Shown: positions 35,707-45,175, numbered from the stretch's first letter. The stretch: 64,000 bases of DNA from Phycisphaerae bacterium RAS1 (GCA_007859745.1 SMLU01000001.1:558001-622000), one strand, 5' to 3'. Notes: generated by a model not told the origin, from the letters alone. Program-made: numbers and translations.

Positions 35707-36645
35707 ATGCGGATCCTCTTCACCGGCGCCAGCTCCTTCACCGGCTGCTGGTTCGTCGAGCAACTTGCGGCCGCGGGACATCGGGTCGTCGCCGTGTTTC
35801 AGAAGCCGCGCGGCGCCTACGATGGCGTGCGGAGGGAGCGCGTCGATCGCGCATGCAATCACGCCGCGCCTCAGTTCGAGCTGCAATTCGGCGATGAACG
35901 GTTCCTCGGGCTGATCGAGTGCGGCGGCCCATGGGACGTCCTGTGCCATCACGCCGCGGACGTGACAGACTACAAGAGCCCCGACTTCAACGTCGTGGCC
36001 GCCGTCGAAAGTAACACGCGCAGCGTCGCGCGAGTGCTCAAAGCGCTGCGGGACCGCGGCTGCCGGCGCGTCGTTTTGACCGGCAGCGTCTTCGAGCCCG
36101 GTGAAGGCGCCGGGTCCGAGGGTCTGCCCGCGTTCTCGCCCTATGGCCTCTCCAAAGGCCTGACGGCTGAGATGTTTCGCTACTACTGCGATCGTCAAGG
36201 CTGCGGCCTGACGAAGTTCGTGATTCCGAATCCGTTCGGTCCGCTCGAAGAGCCGCGATTCACCGCCTACCTGATGAAGACCTGGGCCGCCGGACAGGTC
36301 GCCGCGGTGAAGACGCCGGAGTACGTCCGCGACAATATCCACGTGTCGCTGCTGGCGCGGGCGTATGCCGTGTGCGTTTCGCAGTCGGCCGACCACGGCT
36401 TCGACAAGTGCGCTCCGAGCGCGTACGTCGAGTCGCAGGGCGCGTTTGCCGAGCGCTTCGCGGCGGCGATGCGGCCGCGGCTGGGATTGGCGTGCGGGTT
36501 GGAGCAGTGCCGGCAAACCGACTGGGCTGAGCCGCGAATTCGAATCAACACGACACCCGCCACGTCGCTGGTGAGCGAATGGCACGAACCGGCGGCGTGG
36601 GACGCCGTGGCCGAGTACTATTCGGGCTTGCTGAAGCTGAGGTGA
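35707..36645 (+). CDS. NAD-dependent epimerase/dehydratase (SDR), second copy
   Basis: 312 residues from ATG 35707 (MRILFTGASSFTG). The glycine motif is TGASSFTG, DVLCHHAADVTDYKSP holds the conserved HxA segment, and YGLSK carries the catalytic Tyr and Lys. The C-terminal half has NPFGPLEEPRF and YVRDNIHVSLLARAYA. Likely a nucleotide-sugar reductase or epimerase in the same deoxysugar route as rfbF and rfbC; exact product unknown. A half copy of the CAGAGAGGCGCGGAG repeat lies just upstream. Confidence 0.85.
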   Translation: MRILFTGASSFTGCWFVEQLAAAGHRVVAVFQKPRGAYDGVRRERVDRACNHAAPQFELQFGDERFLGLIECGGPWDVLCHHAADVTDYKSPDFNVVAAVESNTRSVARVLKALRDRGCRRVVLTGSVFEPGEGAGSEGLPAFSPYGLSKGLTAEMFRYYCDRQGCGLTKFVIPNPFGPLEEPRFTAYLMKTWAAGQVAAVKTPEYVRDNIHVSLLARAYAVCVSQSADHGFDKCAPSAYVESQGAFAERFAAAMRPRLGLACGLEQCRQTDWAEPRIRINTTPATSLVSEWHEPAAWDAVAEYYSGLLKLR

Positions 36646-36782
36646 TTGAACCACGGAGGCACAGAGGACTGGGAGGATGCGAAGCGAATGACCAGACGGA
36701 CACAGGTGTAAAGGGCGCACGGGCGCTTCCGCCCAAGCCGAATCACCGTGTTCTCTGTGTCTCTGTGCCTCTGTGGTTTGAT
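36645..36782. repeat. CACAGAGGCACAGAG-type inverted repeat, copy d
   Basis: Left arm about 36645-36668 and right arm 36750-36782 (TCTCTGTGCCTCTGTGG) pair imperfectly. It fills the gap between the SDR gene and the acetyltransferase gene. Confidence 0.8.
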
Positions 36783-36794
36783 TGAAAGAACGCG

Positions 36795-37367
36795 ATGACC
36801 TACGACGGCGACACAGTTCGGCAATGGGCCGGCGACAGCCAGTGGCGGGCCTGGCGGGCCGACCTGGCGCGCTTCCGCAAGGCCGGTTACAGCGGCTTTT
36901 TCAGCGAGGGGTTCTGGGCGCTCACGATCTACCGCATTCAGCGCAGCCTGCACACGGCTCGCCCGCGCGTGCTCTGGCTGCCGCTGATCGCGCTCGTCGC
37001 CCTCTGGCGAAAGATGTTCGTAACGGTCACGCACATCAACCTGCACCCCGCCGCCGAGATCGGCCCCGGCCTGCTCATTCCGCACGTCGGCCCGATTCAG
37101 ATTTTCCCCTGGGCCAGGATCGGAGCCGATTGTGCCATCCACCATGTTGTCACCATCGGCGCCGGAAACCGCCCCGGCGGCCCGCAGATCGGCGATCATG
37201 TGATGATCGGCTGCCACGCCTGCGTGCTCGGGCCGGTCCACGTGGGTGACGGCGCGCGGATCGGCGCCGGAGCGGTTGTCATCGACGACGTGCCCGCCTG
37301 GAGCACCGCCGTCGGCGTGCCGGCCCGCGTCGCAAAAATGAAGCAGCCCGCGTCGGAGTCGGTATGA
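36795..37367 (+). CDS. Serine acetyltransferase-like hexapeptide acyltransferase
   Basis: 190 residues. The N-terminal 75 residues are helical (FRKAGYSGFFSEGFWALTIYRIQRSL) and the C-terminal 110 form a left-handed beta helix with repeats such as IGPGLLIPHVGPIQIF, IGADCAIHHVVTIGAG and IGDHVMIGCHACVLGPV. The His in IHHVVTIG matches the catalytic His of serine acetyltransferases. In polysaccharide loci these proteins often O-acetylate the glycan. It ends 4 bp inside the next gene. Confidence 0.87.
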   Translation: MTYDGDTVRQWAGDSQWRAWRADLARFRKAGYSGFFSEGFWALTIYRIQRSLHTARPRVLWLPLIALVALWRKMFVTVTHINLHPAAEIGPGLLIPHVGPIQIFPWARIGADCAIHHVVTIGAGNRPGGPQIGDHVMIGCHACVLGPVHVGDGARIGAGAVVIDDVPAWSTAVGVPARVAKMKQPASESV

Positions 37368-39688
37368 GCACCGCGGCGCCCACCGCCGTGCGCGACGACG
37401 CGCAGCCGCGCGGTGCGACGCCGGCCGCCCGCGAGCGGGTCGGCGCCGTGTGCATCGGCCGCAACGAAGGCGAGCGATTGCTACGCTGCATTCGCGCGCT
37501 GCAAACCCGCGTTGGGCTGATCGTCTTCGCTGACTCCGGCTCAACCGATGGCAGCGCAGACGCCGCCGCCGCACTGGGCGCCGTCGTCGTCCGGCTCGAT
37601 CCGCGGCAGCCGCAAAGCGCGGCGCGAGCTCGCAATGCCGGCTTCGACCGGCTGCGCGAACTGCGGCCTGACTTGACGCTAGTGCATTTCGTCGACGGCG
37701 ACACGGAGATCGCACCGCAATGGCTGGATGCGGCGCTGTCCGAGTTTGACCACGATCCGACCCTCGTGATCCTCTGCGGGCGCCTGCGTGAAAAAGACCG
37801 GCAACATTCCATCTACCGCCGCCTGTGCGACATGGAATGGGATGGCCCGATCGGCGACATCGAGTCCTGCGGCGGAAACATGCTCGTCCGCGCGGTTGCA
37901 TTCGAGGCCGCCGGGCGGTTCGACATCTCGCTGATCGCCGGCGAAGAGGCGCAATTCTGCGCGCGCGTGCGCGCTTCGGGTGGGCGCATTCGTCGAATCG
38001 CGGCCGACATGGGCGTACACGACTCAGGCATGACGCGCTTCGGTGAGTGGTGGCGCCGCGCCGCACGCGCCGGATTCTGGGAGGCGGCGGCGTACTCGCG
38101 CGCCGCGTCCGGAATGCCGCGGCCCTACGCCCGGCGGATCGCCGCGCGCAGGCTGTGGGCGGGCGTGCTCCCACTGCTGCTGGTCGCATCGCTGACAGCG
38201 GCGGCGTGGTACTGGCCCGCGTGGCTTGCCGCGGCGGCCGGCCTGCTGGCGTATGCCGCCTCGTTCACTCGTATCCGGCGCTTCGCCCGCCGCCGCGGCT
38301 GGCCTCCCGCGGATTGCACGCTCTACAGTGCGTCCTGCATGCTGGCGAAGTGGCCGGAACTGCAGGGCCAGCTTCAGTTCGCCTTCTCCCGCGGTCAGCG
38401 GCGATCGACCGCGTTCAACGATCTCAAGACGTCGCTCCGCCGTGCGGAAAACTCAAGCGACGCGGCCGCGGCGTACACCATGAACCTGGCGTACCTGGCG
38501 ACGCAATACCCGGCGGTAAGCCATACGTTTATTCGTCGCGAAATTCTCGAACTGGAGCGTCGCGGGCATCGCGTCCTTCGCCTGGCGATCCGGCCGGCGG
38601 AGGGAAGGCTGGTCGATCCCGTCGACGTCGACGAGGCGGACAAAACCCTGCACTGCCTGTCACAGCCGCTCTGGCGATTGCTGCTGGCGAGTATCGTCGC
38701 CCCGCTGCGGCATCCGCTGCGATACTTTGATGCGCTTCGCGTCGCGATTCGCATGGGTCGCCGCAGCGAGCGCGGGTTGCTGATTCACCTGGTCTACCTC
38801 GTGGAAGCGGCCTACCTGCTGAGCGTGGTGCGCCGCGGCGGCGTGCAGCGCGTGCACGTGCACTTCGGCACGAACTCGGCCGCCGTCGCGCGGCTGATGC
38901 ACCGCCTGGGCGGGCCGCCGTACAGCTTCACGGTTCACGGCCCCGACGAGTTCGACGCGCCGCGCGCTCTCGACCTGGCCGGCAAGATCCACGACGCGGC
39001 GTTCGTCGTAGGCATCAGCGAATACACCGCCGCCCAACTCCGCCGCTGGGCGGCGCCGGCCGATTGGCCGCGGATCCAGGTCATTCGCTGCGGCGTGGAC
39101 GACGCGTTTTTCCGGACGGACGCGGCGTCCGTCGGCGACTCGCGGACATTTGTCTGCGTCGGCCGATTGTCAGCACAGAAAGGGCATCGCGTCCTCGTCG
39201 ACGCCTTCGCCCGGCTTATGCAAGCAGGCGGCGACGCGCGGCTGGTCCTTGCGGGCGATGGCGAACTTCGCGGCGCGATCGAAGAGCAGATCGACCGGCT
39301 CAAGATCGCGCCGTGCGTCGAGATCACCGGCTGGATCAGCGGCGCCGAAGTCCGCCGCCGCCTGGAAGCCGCGCGGGCGATGGTGCTGCCCAGCTTCGCG
39401 GAGGGCCTGCCGATGGTCATCATGGAGGCCTTCGCGCTGCGCCGCCCGGTGATCAGTACGTATGTCGCCGGGATTCCCGAACTCGTGCGCGATGGAGAAA
39501 ACGGCTGGCTCGTGCCGGCCGGCAGCGTCGAGGAGCTGGCCCGAGCCATGCGCGCCGCGCTGGATGCGTCCGCCGCACGGCTGGACGAGCTGGGCGCGGC
39601 CGGGGCCGCCCGAGTCCGCGACCGGCATTATGTGCCGACGGAGGTCGACCGGCTGGAGCGACTCCTGCGGGCAGTTAAGGCGGAGTGA
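37364..39688 (+). CDS. Bifunctional GT2-GT4 glycosyltransferase
   Basis: 774 residues. Residues 1 to about 260 form a GT2 domain (VGAVCIGRNEGERLLRCI, FADSGSTDGSAD, FVDGDTEI as the DxD). A hydrophobic segment near 265-300 (PLLLVASLTAAAWYWPAWLAA) follows. From residue 373 a GT4 domain begins with MNLAYLATQYPAVSHTFIRRE, which looks like a natural protein start, so two genes have fused. It continues with FVCVGRLSAQKGHRVLVDAFA and the EGLPMVIMEAF donor motif. The start overlaps the previous gene by 4 bp and the stop overlaps the next. The two activities probably act in sequence on one acceptor. Confidence 0.92.
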   Translation: MSTAAPTAVRDDAQPRGATPAARERVGAVCIGRNEGERLLRCIRALQTRVGLIVFADSGSTDGSADAAAALGAVVVRLDPRQPQSAARARNAGFDRLRELRPDLTLVHFVDGDTEIAPQWLDAALSEFDHDPTLVILCGRLREKDRQHSIYRRLCDMEWDGPIGDIESCGGNMLVRAVAFEAAGRFDISLIAGEEAQFCARVRASGGRIRRIAADMGVHDSGMTRFGEWWRRAARAGFWEAAAYSRAASGMPRPYARRIAARRLWAGVLPLLLVASLTAAAWYWPAWLAAAAGLLAYAASFTRIRRFARRRGWPPADCTLYSASCMLAKWPELQGQLQFAFSRGQRRSTAFNDLKTSLRRAENSSDAAAAYTMNLAYLATQYPAVSHTFIRREILELERRGHRVLRLAIRPAEGRLVDPVDVDEADKTLHCLSQPLWRLLLASIVAPLRHPLRYFDALRVAIRMGRRSERGLLIHLVYLVEAAYLLSVVRRGGVQRVHVHFGTNSAAVARLMHRLGGPPYSFTVHGPDEFDAPRALDLAGKIHDAAFVVGISEYTAAQLRRWAAPADWPRIQVIRCGVDDAFFRTDAASVGDSRTFVCVGRLSAQKGHRVLVDAFARLMQAGGDARLVLAGDGELRGAIEEQIDRLKIAPCVEITGWISGAEVRRRLEAARAMVLPSFAEGLPMVIMEAFALRRPVISTYVAGIPELVRDGENGWLVPAGSVEELARAMRAALDASAARLDELGAAGAARVRDRHYVPTEVDRLERLLRAVKAE

Positions 39689-40932
39689 TGGCGGCGATGA
39701 ACACCGTCATCGTCGTCGTCGCCGTGATCGGACTGGTTCCCGCGGGCATCGTCTTGCTTGAGACGCTCGCGTCGCTGTTTCCACGGCGGGCAGCACGCGG
39801 CACTGCGGCCGTTCGCCCAACCGTCGCCGTCCTGGTTCCGGCGCATGACGAGCAGACGGGCATCGCGCAGGCGATCGAGACGATTCGCAAGCAATGCCGC
39901 GAGTCAGACCGCATCGTCGTCGTCGCCGACAACTGCACGGACGCCACCGCTTCGCTGGCGCGCGCCGCCGGGGCCGAAGTCGTCGAAAGAGCGGACCTGG
40001 TTCATCGCGGAAAAGGCTACGCCCTCGATTTCGGCCTCCGCCATCTGGCGCCCGCCGCGCCGGGCGTCGTGGTCATCATCGACGCGGACTGCACGCTGCA
40101 TCCCGGCTCGCTCGACGCGCTGGCGATGGAGGCCGCGGCGCGGGACGGCGCCTGCCAGTCGCTGAACTGGGTGGAAGCATCGCCCGGCGCATCGCTCAAA
40201 CAGCGGATTTCGGCGTTCGCGTTCCGCTTCAAGAACCAGGTGCGGGCGACCGGTCTGGTGCGGCTCGGCGTTCCGTGTCTGCTGACAGGCACCGGCATGG
40301 CGTTTTCGTGGAACGCGCTGAGCCGCGTGTCGCTCGCCAGCGGCGAGATCGTTGAGGACATGGTGCTGGCGCTCGACCTGGCTCGGAAAGGCGAGGGCGC
40401 CACGCTGGTCGAAGGTGCGCGGGTGACGAGCCGCGTACCCGAAACCGACGCCGCCTGGCGCTCGCAGCGCACACGCTGGGAGCACGGACACCTGGCTGCA
40501 CTCATGCGGCATGCGCCGCGGCTGCTGCGGGAATCGATGTTCCCGCTTCGCCCGGCACTGGCGATGCTGGCGCTCGATCTGTCCGTCCCGCCGCTGTCAC
40601 TGCTGGTCGCGCTTCAGACGGCGATGCTCGCCATCGCGATCGCATGGGGTGTCGCCAGCGCGTTGTGGACGCCGAGTTACATCGCTTTCGCGGGTTTGGC
40701 GACGCTGTCGCTGGCGGTCGTGCTGGGCTGGCTGCGCTGCGGGCGCGAGATCATCTCGCTGGGAGCTCTCCTTTCCGCGCCGCTGTACGTGCTGGCCAAG
40801 TTGCCGCTGTACGTGCGCTTCCTGCTGCGCCCGCAGCGCGGCTGGGTGCGCACGGCGCGGACCGGGGAGATGCCCTCGTCTGCCAAGCAAACGAACCACA
40901 GAGGCACAGAGACACAGAGAAGACAGGGATAG
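39688..40932 (+). CDS. Glycosyltransferase family 2, membrane type, with a repeat-derived tail
   Basis: 414 residues from ATG 39688 (overlapping the previous stop; GTG 39685 is possible). An N-terminal transmembrane helix precedes a GT2 domain: VLVPAHDEQTGIAQAIE, VVVADNCTDATASLA, IIDADCTLHPGSLDAL with the DxD, and the SQRTRWEHGHL motif corresponding to Q-x-x-RW. Two to three C-terminal helices follow. The last dozen residues (NHRGTETQRRQG) are encoded by a half copy of the CACAGAGGCACAGAG repeat. It is the last gene of the locus. Confidence 0.88.
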   Translation: MAAMNTVIVVVAVIGLVPAGIVLLETLASLFPRRAARGTAAVRPTVAVLVPAHDEQTGIAQAIETIRKQCRESDRIVVVADNCTDATASLARAAGAEVVERADLVHRGKGYALDFGLRHLAPAAPGVVVIIDADCTLHPGSLDALAMEAAARDGACQSLNWVEASPGASLKQRISAFAFRFKNQVRATGLVRLGVPCLLTGTGMAFSWNALSRVSLASGEIVEDMVLALDLARKGEGATLVEGARVTSRVPETDAAWRSQRTRWEHGHLAALMRHAPRLLRESMFPLRPALAMLALDLSVPPLSLLVALQTAMLAIAIAWGVASALWTPSYIAFAGLATLSLAVVLGWLRCGREIISLGALLSAPLYVLAKLPLYVRFLLRPQRGWVRTARTGEMPSSAKQTNHRGTETQRRQG

Positions 40933-41034
40933 AGAGGCAGGCAACTCGGGCGTGAACGGTTGCCCAACCTCGCGCGCCCTCGATCCATCGATCCGCTGAT
41001 CCCTCTCTCCCTTTATCCCTTTTCCCTCTATCCC
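40892..41034. repeat. CACAGAGGCACAGAG repeat, half copy e
   Basis: Left arm 40892-40920 matches copies a-d, but no matching right arm is present. The internal CAGGGATAGAG block pairs loosely with CCCTCTATCCC near 41024-41034. It encodes the end of the GT2 gene. Confidence 0.75.
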
Positions 41035-41070
41035 CTTACAATGCCGCCGCCCACACCCATGAGGAGCTCC

Positions 41071-41865
41071 ATGCGCATCGCCCGCTTCGAATCATCCGAC
41101 GGCCGCATCCTGCACGGCAAGATGGAGTCGGATCGCGCCGCATACCCGGTCGTCGGGTCGATTTTCGACGCGCCGCTCCGCTTCGAATCGACGCCCGTGC
41201 CGATCCGGCGGTTGCTTGCGCCCGTCGTGCCGCCGAACATCTTCGCAATCGGTCGCAACTACAGAGCCCACGCCGAGGAGACCGGCTCGGCTGTTCCCGA
41301 GGCGCCGCTGATTTTCATGAAGGCCACCACCGCGCTGAACGACCCGGACGGTCGGATCGTGATTCCTCCGCCGGCGCCGGACGAGATCGACTACGAAGCC
41401 GAGCTGGCGGTGGTCATCGGGCGAACGGCCCGAAATGTAGATGCCGCCAGCGCGCTCAGCTACGCGCTTGGTTTCACCTGCGCCAATGACGTGTCGGCCC
41501 GCGACTGCCAGCGAAACGACAAGCAGTGGGCCCGAGCCAAGGGCTTCGACACGTTCTGCCCGCTCGGGCCGTGGATCGTCACGCGCGACAGCCTCAACCC
41601 CGACGACTGCCGCGTCACCAGCCGGCTCAACGGCCAGACCATGCAGGATTCGAATACGTCGAAGATGATCCATAGCGCCGCTGCCCTGATCAGCTACGTT
41701 TCGCACCAATTCACGTTGCTGCCCGGCACGCTCATCCTGACCGGTACGCCCGAAGGCGTCGGCATGGCCCGCAAGCCGCCGGTGTTTCTCAAGCCCGGCG
41801 ACACGATCGAGGTCGAAGTCGGCGGCATCGGTGTGCTGCGAAGCTCCGTCGTCAGCGCCGGTTGA
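41071..41865 (+). CDS. Fumarylacetoacetate hydrolase-family protein
   Basis: 264 residues from ATG 41071 (MRIARFESSDGRILHG), with GAGGAG upstream. FAH-family motifs are NIFAIGRNYRAHAEE, PLIFMKATTALNDPDGRI, the metal ligands in IDYEAELAVVIGR, the YALGFTCANDVSARDCQR segment and LLPGTLILTGTPEGVG. Members hydrolyse acylpyruvates or related diketo acids, using Mg or Mn bound by Glu and Asp. No catabolic cluster is adjacent. Confidence 0.93.
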   Translation: MRIARFESSDGRILHGKMESDRAAYPVVGSIFDAPLRFESTPVPIRRLLAPVVPPNIFAIGRNYRAHAEETGSAVPEAPLIFMKATTALNDPDGRIVIPPPAPDEIDYEAELAVVIGRTARNVDAASALSYALGFTCANDVSARDCQRNDKQWARAKGFDTFCPLGPWIVTRDSLNPDDCRVTSRLNGQTMQDSNTSKMIHSAAALISYVSHQFTLLPGTLILTGTPEGVGMARKPPVFLKPGDTIEVEVGGIGVLRSSVVSAG

Positions 41866-41911
41866 ATCGGCGCCGCGCGCCGGCGTCCAAGGGGCGACTG
41901 TCCACGTGCGA

Positions 41912-43471
41912 ATGGCGAATTCTCCAGCAAGCAGCGCCGCGATCCCCAACCCGGGCTCCTCGTCGCGCTGGATCATCGCGATCCTGCTGCCGGCCGCCGC
42001 GTGGCGCGGGGTCATCGCCTGGAATCTTCCGACCATCTCGCGCGACGGCGTCACCTTCTGCTGGTACGCCCGAGACCTCGGAACCAGCGGCCTGGACTAT
42101 CTCCGCAGCCCGGCGGCGATTCAGCATCCGCTCTACCCGGCGCTGATCCTGATGTTTGAGCGTCTCGCCGAATGGGTCGGCGCGGCGCCCTCACCGATGC
42201 TGTGGCAGCGAGCCGCACAGGTCGTCGCCATCCTTGCCGGGCTGGCGGTCGTGCTGTTGTCCGGGGCGATCGCCCGGCGAATCGCGCTCGTTTCACGAGC
42301 GGCTGGCGATCCCGGACGCGTCGGTCTGCTGGCGATGCTGATCGCCGCTCTGCTGCCGCTGAATATTGAGCTCTCGGCCGACGCCATGTCGGACCAACTG
42401 CACCTGGCCTTCTATCTGCTGGCGATCCGCTGCGCCCTGGCAGCTCCTGCCATCCCGGCCGCCGCCGCGTGCGGCGCGTTTTCGGGACTGGCGTTCCTCA
42501 CGCGCCCGGAGGGACTGGTCGCGGCGGCGGCGGGCCTGCTGACGAGCGCTCTGACGCGACAGAGCATTGCGAGGCGCGCGGCACAGGTTTTGGCGCTGCT
42601 GCTGGGCGCCGCCGTCATCGCATCGCCCTACTGGCTCCTGACCGGCAAGTTGTCCGCGAAGAAGAACCCGCTGGATTGGTTCGAACCGGCGCCTGCTTCG
42701 GCATCGCAACCGCCCTCGGGTTTCGCCATCGCGAAGCTCGAGCGGGTTGACCTGCGCTGGTTTGAACTAGCCCCGCGGGCCTTGTTGGAGATTTTCCGCG
42801 GCGGGCGCGTGATCGTCATCCTGCTCGCGATTCCGCTGCTCGTCCTTCTGGGCCGAAGCTGGCTGCGGCCGCCGCTTCTGATGCTGACGGCCTGCGCGCT
42901 GGGGCATTTCTCGCTGCTGATCGTCCTGCTGGAACGCGAAGGATATCTCGCGCCGCGGCACACGCTGGTCGTCGTCAGTCTGCTGATCCCGTCTGCCGCG
43001 GCCGCGCTGGACTGGATGATCGCGCGCGCGCGCCGCCCGCGCAGCGCCGTCTGGCGAGCCGCGGCGGTCGCCTGCCTGATCCCTCTGGCGGTGTATTCCC
43101 TGCGCCTCCCGAACCACGCTGAGCGCTGGATGCGAACGTCGGCGGATTGGCTGAAGAGCTACGATCCGTCCATCGCCGACAAGCGAATTCTCGGCGGCGC
43201 CAGCACGAAGCGGCTGGCCTTCTACGCGGGCGCCGCCTGGAGCGAATGGAACGAGCAGCCCCGCTATTACCCCGCGCTTTGCGATATGATCGTCAAGCAG
43301 CGGCCGGCCTACTTCGCGGTGGAAACCGGCGGTGGATTCGAGCGCGTCGGTAACCGGACGGTTCTTGATCGGTTGCTCAGCGACAGGCGTTTCGCGAGCC
43401 GGATGCGGGTCGTGCACACGGAGCACGACGGCCGCGGCAACGACTTGCATCTGCTCGCGTTCGACTGGTAG
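41912..43471 (+). CDS. GT39-like integral membrane glycosyltransferase
   Basis: 519 residues from ATG 41912 (MANSPASSAAIPNP). About 9-10 hydrophobic helices are followed by a soluble C-terminal part. The first periplasmic loop holds SRDGVTFCWYARDLGTSGLDY, where PMT/ArnT-type enzymes have their catalytic Asp. PMT_2-like enzymes transfer sugars from a polyprenyl-phosphate donor. A longer frame to 41831 overlaps the FAH gene and is unlikely. The acceptor is unknown. Confidence 0.75.
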   Translation: MANSPASSAAIPNPGSSSRWIIAILLPAAAWRGVIAWNLPTISRDGVTFCWYARDLGTSGLDYLRSPAAIQHPLYPALILMFERLAEWVGAAPSPMLWQRAAQVVAILAGLAVVLLSGAIARRIALVSRAAGDPGRVGLLAMLIAALLPLNIELSADAMSDQLHLAFYLLAIRCALAAPAIPAAAACGAFSGLAFLTRPEGLVAAAAGLLTSALTRQSIARRAAQVLALLLGAAVIASPYWLLTGKLSAKKNPLDWFEPAPASASQPPSGFAIAKLERVDLRWFELAPRALLEIFRGGRVIVILLAIPLLVLLGRSWLRPPLLMLTACALGHFSLLIVLLEREGYLAPRHTLVVVSLLIPSAAAALDWMIARARRPRSAVWRAAAVACLIPLAVYSLRLPNHAERWMRTSADWLKSYDPSIADKRILGGASTKRLAFYAGAAWSEWNEQPRYYPALCDMIVKQRPAYFAVETGGGFERVGNRTVLDRLLSDRRFASRMRVVHTEHDGRGNDLHLLAFDW

Positions 43472-43571
43472 GCCAGGTCGTAGGCGCGGCGGTCGGCGGT
43501 TCGGCTGCTCGGAAGATCGTCTCTGCCGGCGTTTGCGGCGGTCCGGTGTCCCGCTGGGCGAAGGAGATTCC

Positions 43572-45008
43572 ATGGTTCGGTGTGCTCTAAAGTCATTTGC
43601 TTTCGCAGCCTGCGTTCTCTGGGCTTCAGTCGTCGTGGCCCGCACCGACGAACCCGCTCAGCACGACATCGCCGCCTACCGCGACGCCGCAACCAGGATC
43701 ATCGCGCACTGCGAGAAGGGCACGGACGGCTATCGCAAGCTCGCGCACCTGTGCGACGACATCGGCCCGCGGCTCAGCGGCTCCGAGAACCTGGAAAAGG
43801 CCGTCGCCTGGACGCAGGAAGAGCTCCGCCGCGATGGCCTGGAAAACGTCCGCGCCGAAAAGGTGATGGTGCCGCGCTGGGTTCGCGGCCGGGAGTCGAT
43901 CGAAATGCTCGCCCCGCGGCGAGTCAGCCTGCCCATGCTCGGCCTGGGCGGCTCGGTGGGCACGCCGCCGGAAGGCATCGAAGCCGAAGTGATCTGCGTT
44001 CCGAACGAGCGCGAGCTGAAACGCATCGCCGAAGCGACGCCCGAAAAGGTCGCCGGCAAGATCGTGCTTTTCAATTTTCCCATGCCGCCCTACGACCCGG
44101 TCCGTGGCAGCGGCTATGGCGGCGCCGTGCGCTTCCGCTCGGTCGGGGCCCGCTGGGCCGCCGGATACGGCGCCGTCGCCTCGCTCATCCGCTCCTGCAC
44201 CGCCCGCAGCCTGCGTTCGCCGCACACGGGCGCGATGGATTACGGCGACGTGCGAAAGCGAATTCCGGCCGCCGCCCTCAGCATCGAAGACGTCGAGATG
44301 ATCGCCCGCCTTCAGGAGCGCGGCGTCCCGGTGCGCGTGAAAATCTCGATGGAGGCTCGCGACGAAGGCCTGGTCCCCTCGGCCAACGTCGTCGCCGAGC
44401 TGCGCGGCCGTGAGAAGCCGGATGAGATCGTCGTCATCGGCGGACACCTGGATTCGTGGGACGTCGGCCAGGGCGCGCTCGATGACGGCGGCGGCAGCGT
44501 CACGTGCATGGAAGTGCTCAACGTGCTCAAGAAACTCGACTTGACCCCGCGCCGCACCATCCGCGTCGTGTTGTTCACCAACGAAGAGAACGGCCTGGCC
44601 GGCGGCAAGCAGTACGCCGAAGACCACAAGGACGAACTGGCCCGCCACGTCGCCGCCATCGAGCACGACTCGGGCGTGTTCCAGCCGCAGGGCTTCGGCG
44701 TTTCGCTCGCCGATGAGGAAAAGCAGAAGAAAGCGGTCGAGCGGCTGGGACAGATCGTGAAATTGCTGGAGCCGCTGGGGCCGATGAAGGCCACGCCCGG
44801 CGGCGGCGGGGCGGACATCAGCGCCATGCGCCCGGCGGGTGTTCCGCTCCTCGGGGCTGACGTCGATGGCGCGACGTACTTCGATTACCACCACACGCAC
44901 GCGGACACGATTGACAAGGTCGATCCGAAGCTGCTCGACAAGAACGTCGCGGCGATGGCGGTCGTGGCGTACGTGCTGGCCGACATGCCGGAACGTCTGG
45001 GGGACTAG
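43572..45008 (+). CDS. M28-family metallopeptidase, secreted
   Basis: 478 residues from ATG 43572, AAGGAG upstream. A signal peptide covers about the first 24 residues. The zinc ligands of the M28 family are present: GGHLDSWD and ALDDGGG, the catalytic Glu in TNEENGLAGG, Asp in IEHDSG, and the C-terminal HHTHADTID. A PA-domain-like insertion (GIEAEVICVPNEREL to RSPHTGAMDYGD) lies between the N-terminal part and the catalytic core. It is probably an exo- or aminopeptidase acting outside the inner membrane. Confidence 0.93.
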   Translation: MVRCALKSFAFAACVLWASVVVARTDEPAQHDIAAYRDAATRIIAHCEKGTDGYRKLAHLCDDIGPRLSGSENLEKAVAWTQEELRRDGLENVRAEKVMVPRWVRGRESIEMLAPRRVSLPMLGLGGSVGTPPEGIEAEVICVPNERELKRIAEATPEKVAGKIVLFNFPMPPYDPVRGSGYGGAVRFRSVGARWAAGYGAVASLIRSCTARSLRSPHTGAMDYGDVRKRIPAAALSIEDVEMIARLQERGVPVRVKISMEARDEGLVPSANVVAELRGREKPDEIVVIGGHLDSWDVGQGALDDGGGSVTCMEVLNVLKKLDLTPRRTIRVVLFTNEENGLAGGKQYAEDHKDELARHVAAIEHDSGVFQPQGFGVSLADEEKQKKAVERLGQIVKLLEPLGPMKATPGGGGADISAMRPAGVPLLGADVDGATYFDYHHTHADTIDKVDPKLLDKNVAAMAVVAYVLADMPERLGD

Positions 45009-45030
45009 ACTCGCCCGCTTTTTCCATTCG

Positions 45031-45175
45031 CGGAGCATCGGCGTCTCGCCGGTTTGCGCCGCTGCGCACGCCGATGCGCTTCGCGCGCCGCTTGGGAGTT
45101 CCCCCAAACCCGTCTACGCGACGCGCACGCGCCCCCTGCTTTCGCGCTCGCTTGCGCGTCGCGTTCTGATTATAC
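45031..45175. repeat. Mixed repeat region between M28 and GT39-like genes
   Basis: 45031-45053 is a copy of the CGGAGCATCGGCGTCTCGCC repeat. 45116-45127 and 45153-45164 pair as a 12-bp hairpin whose 3' part (CGCTCGCTTGCGC) belongs to the AACGCGAAGCG family. It may act as an intergenic terminator for the peptidase gene. Confidence 0.65.
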
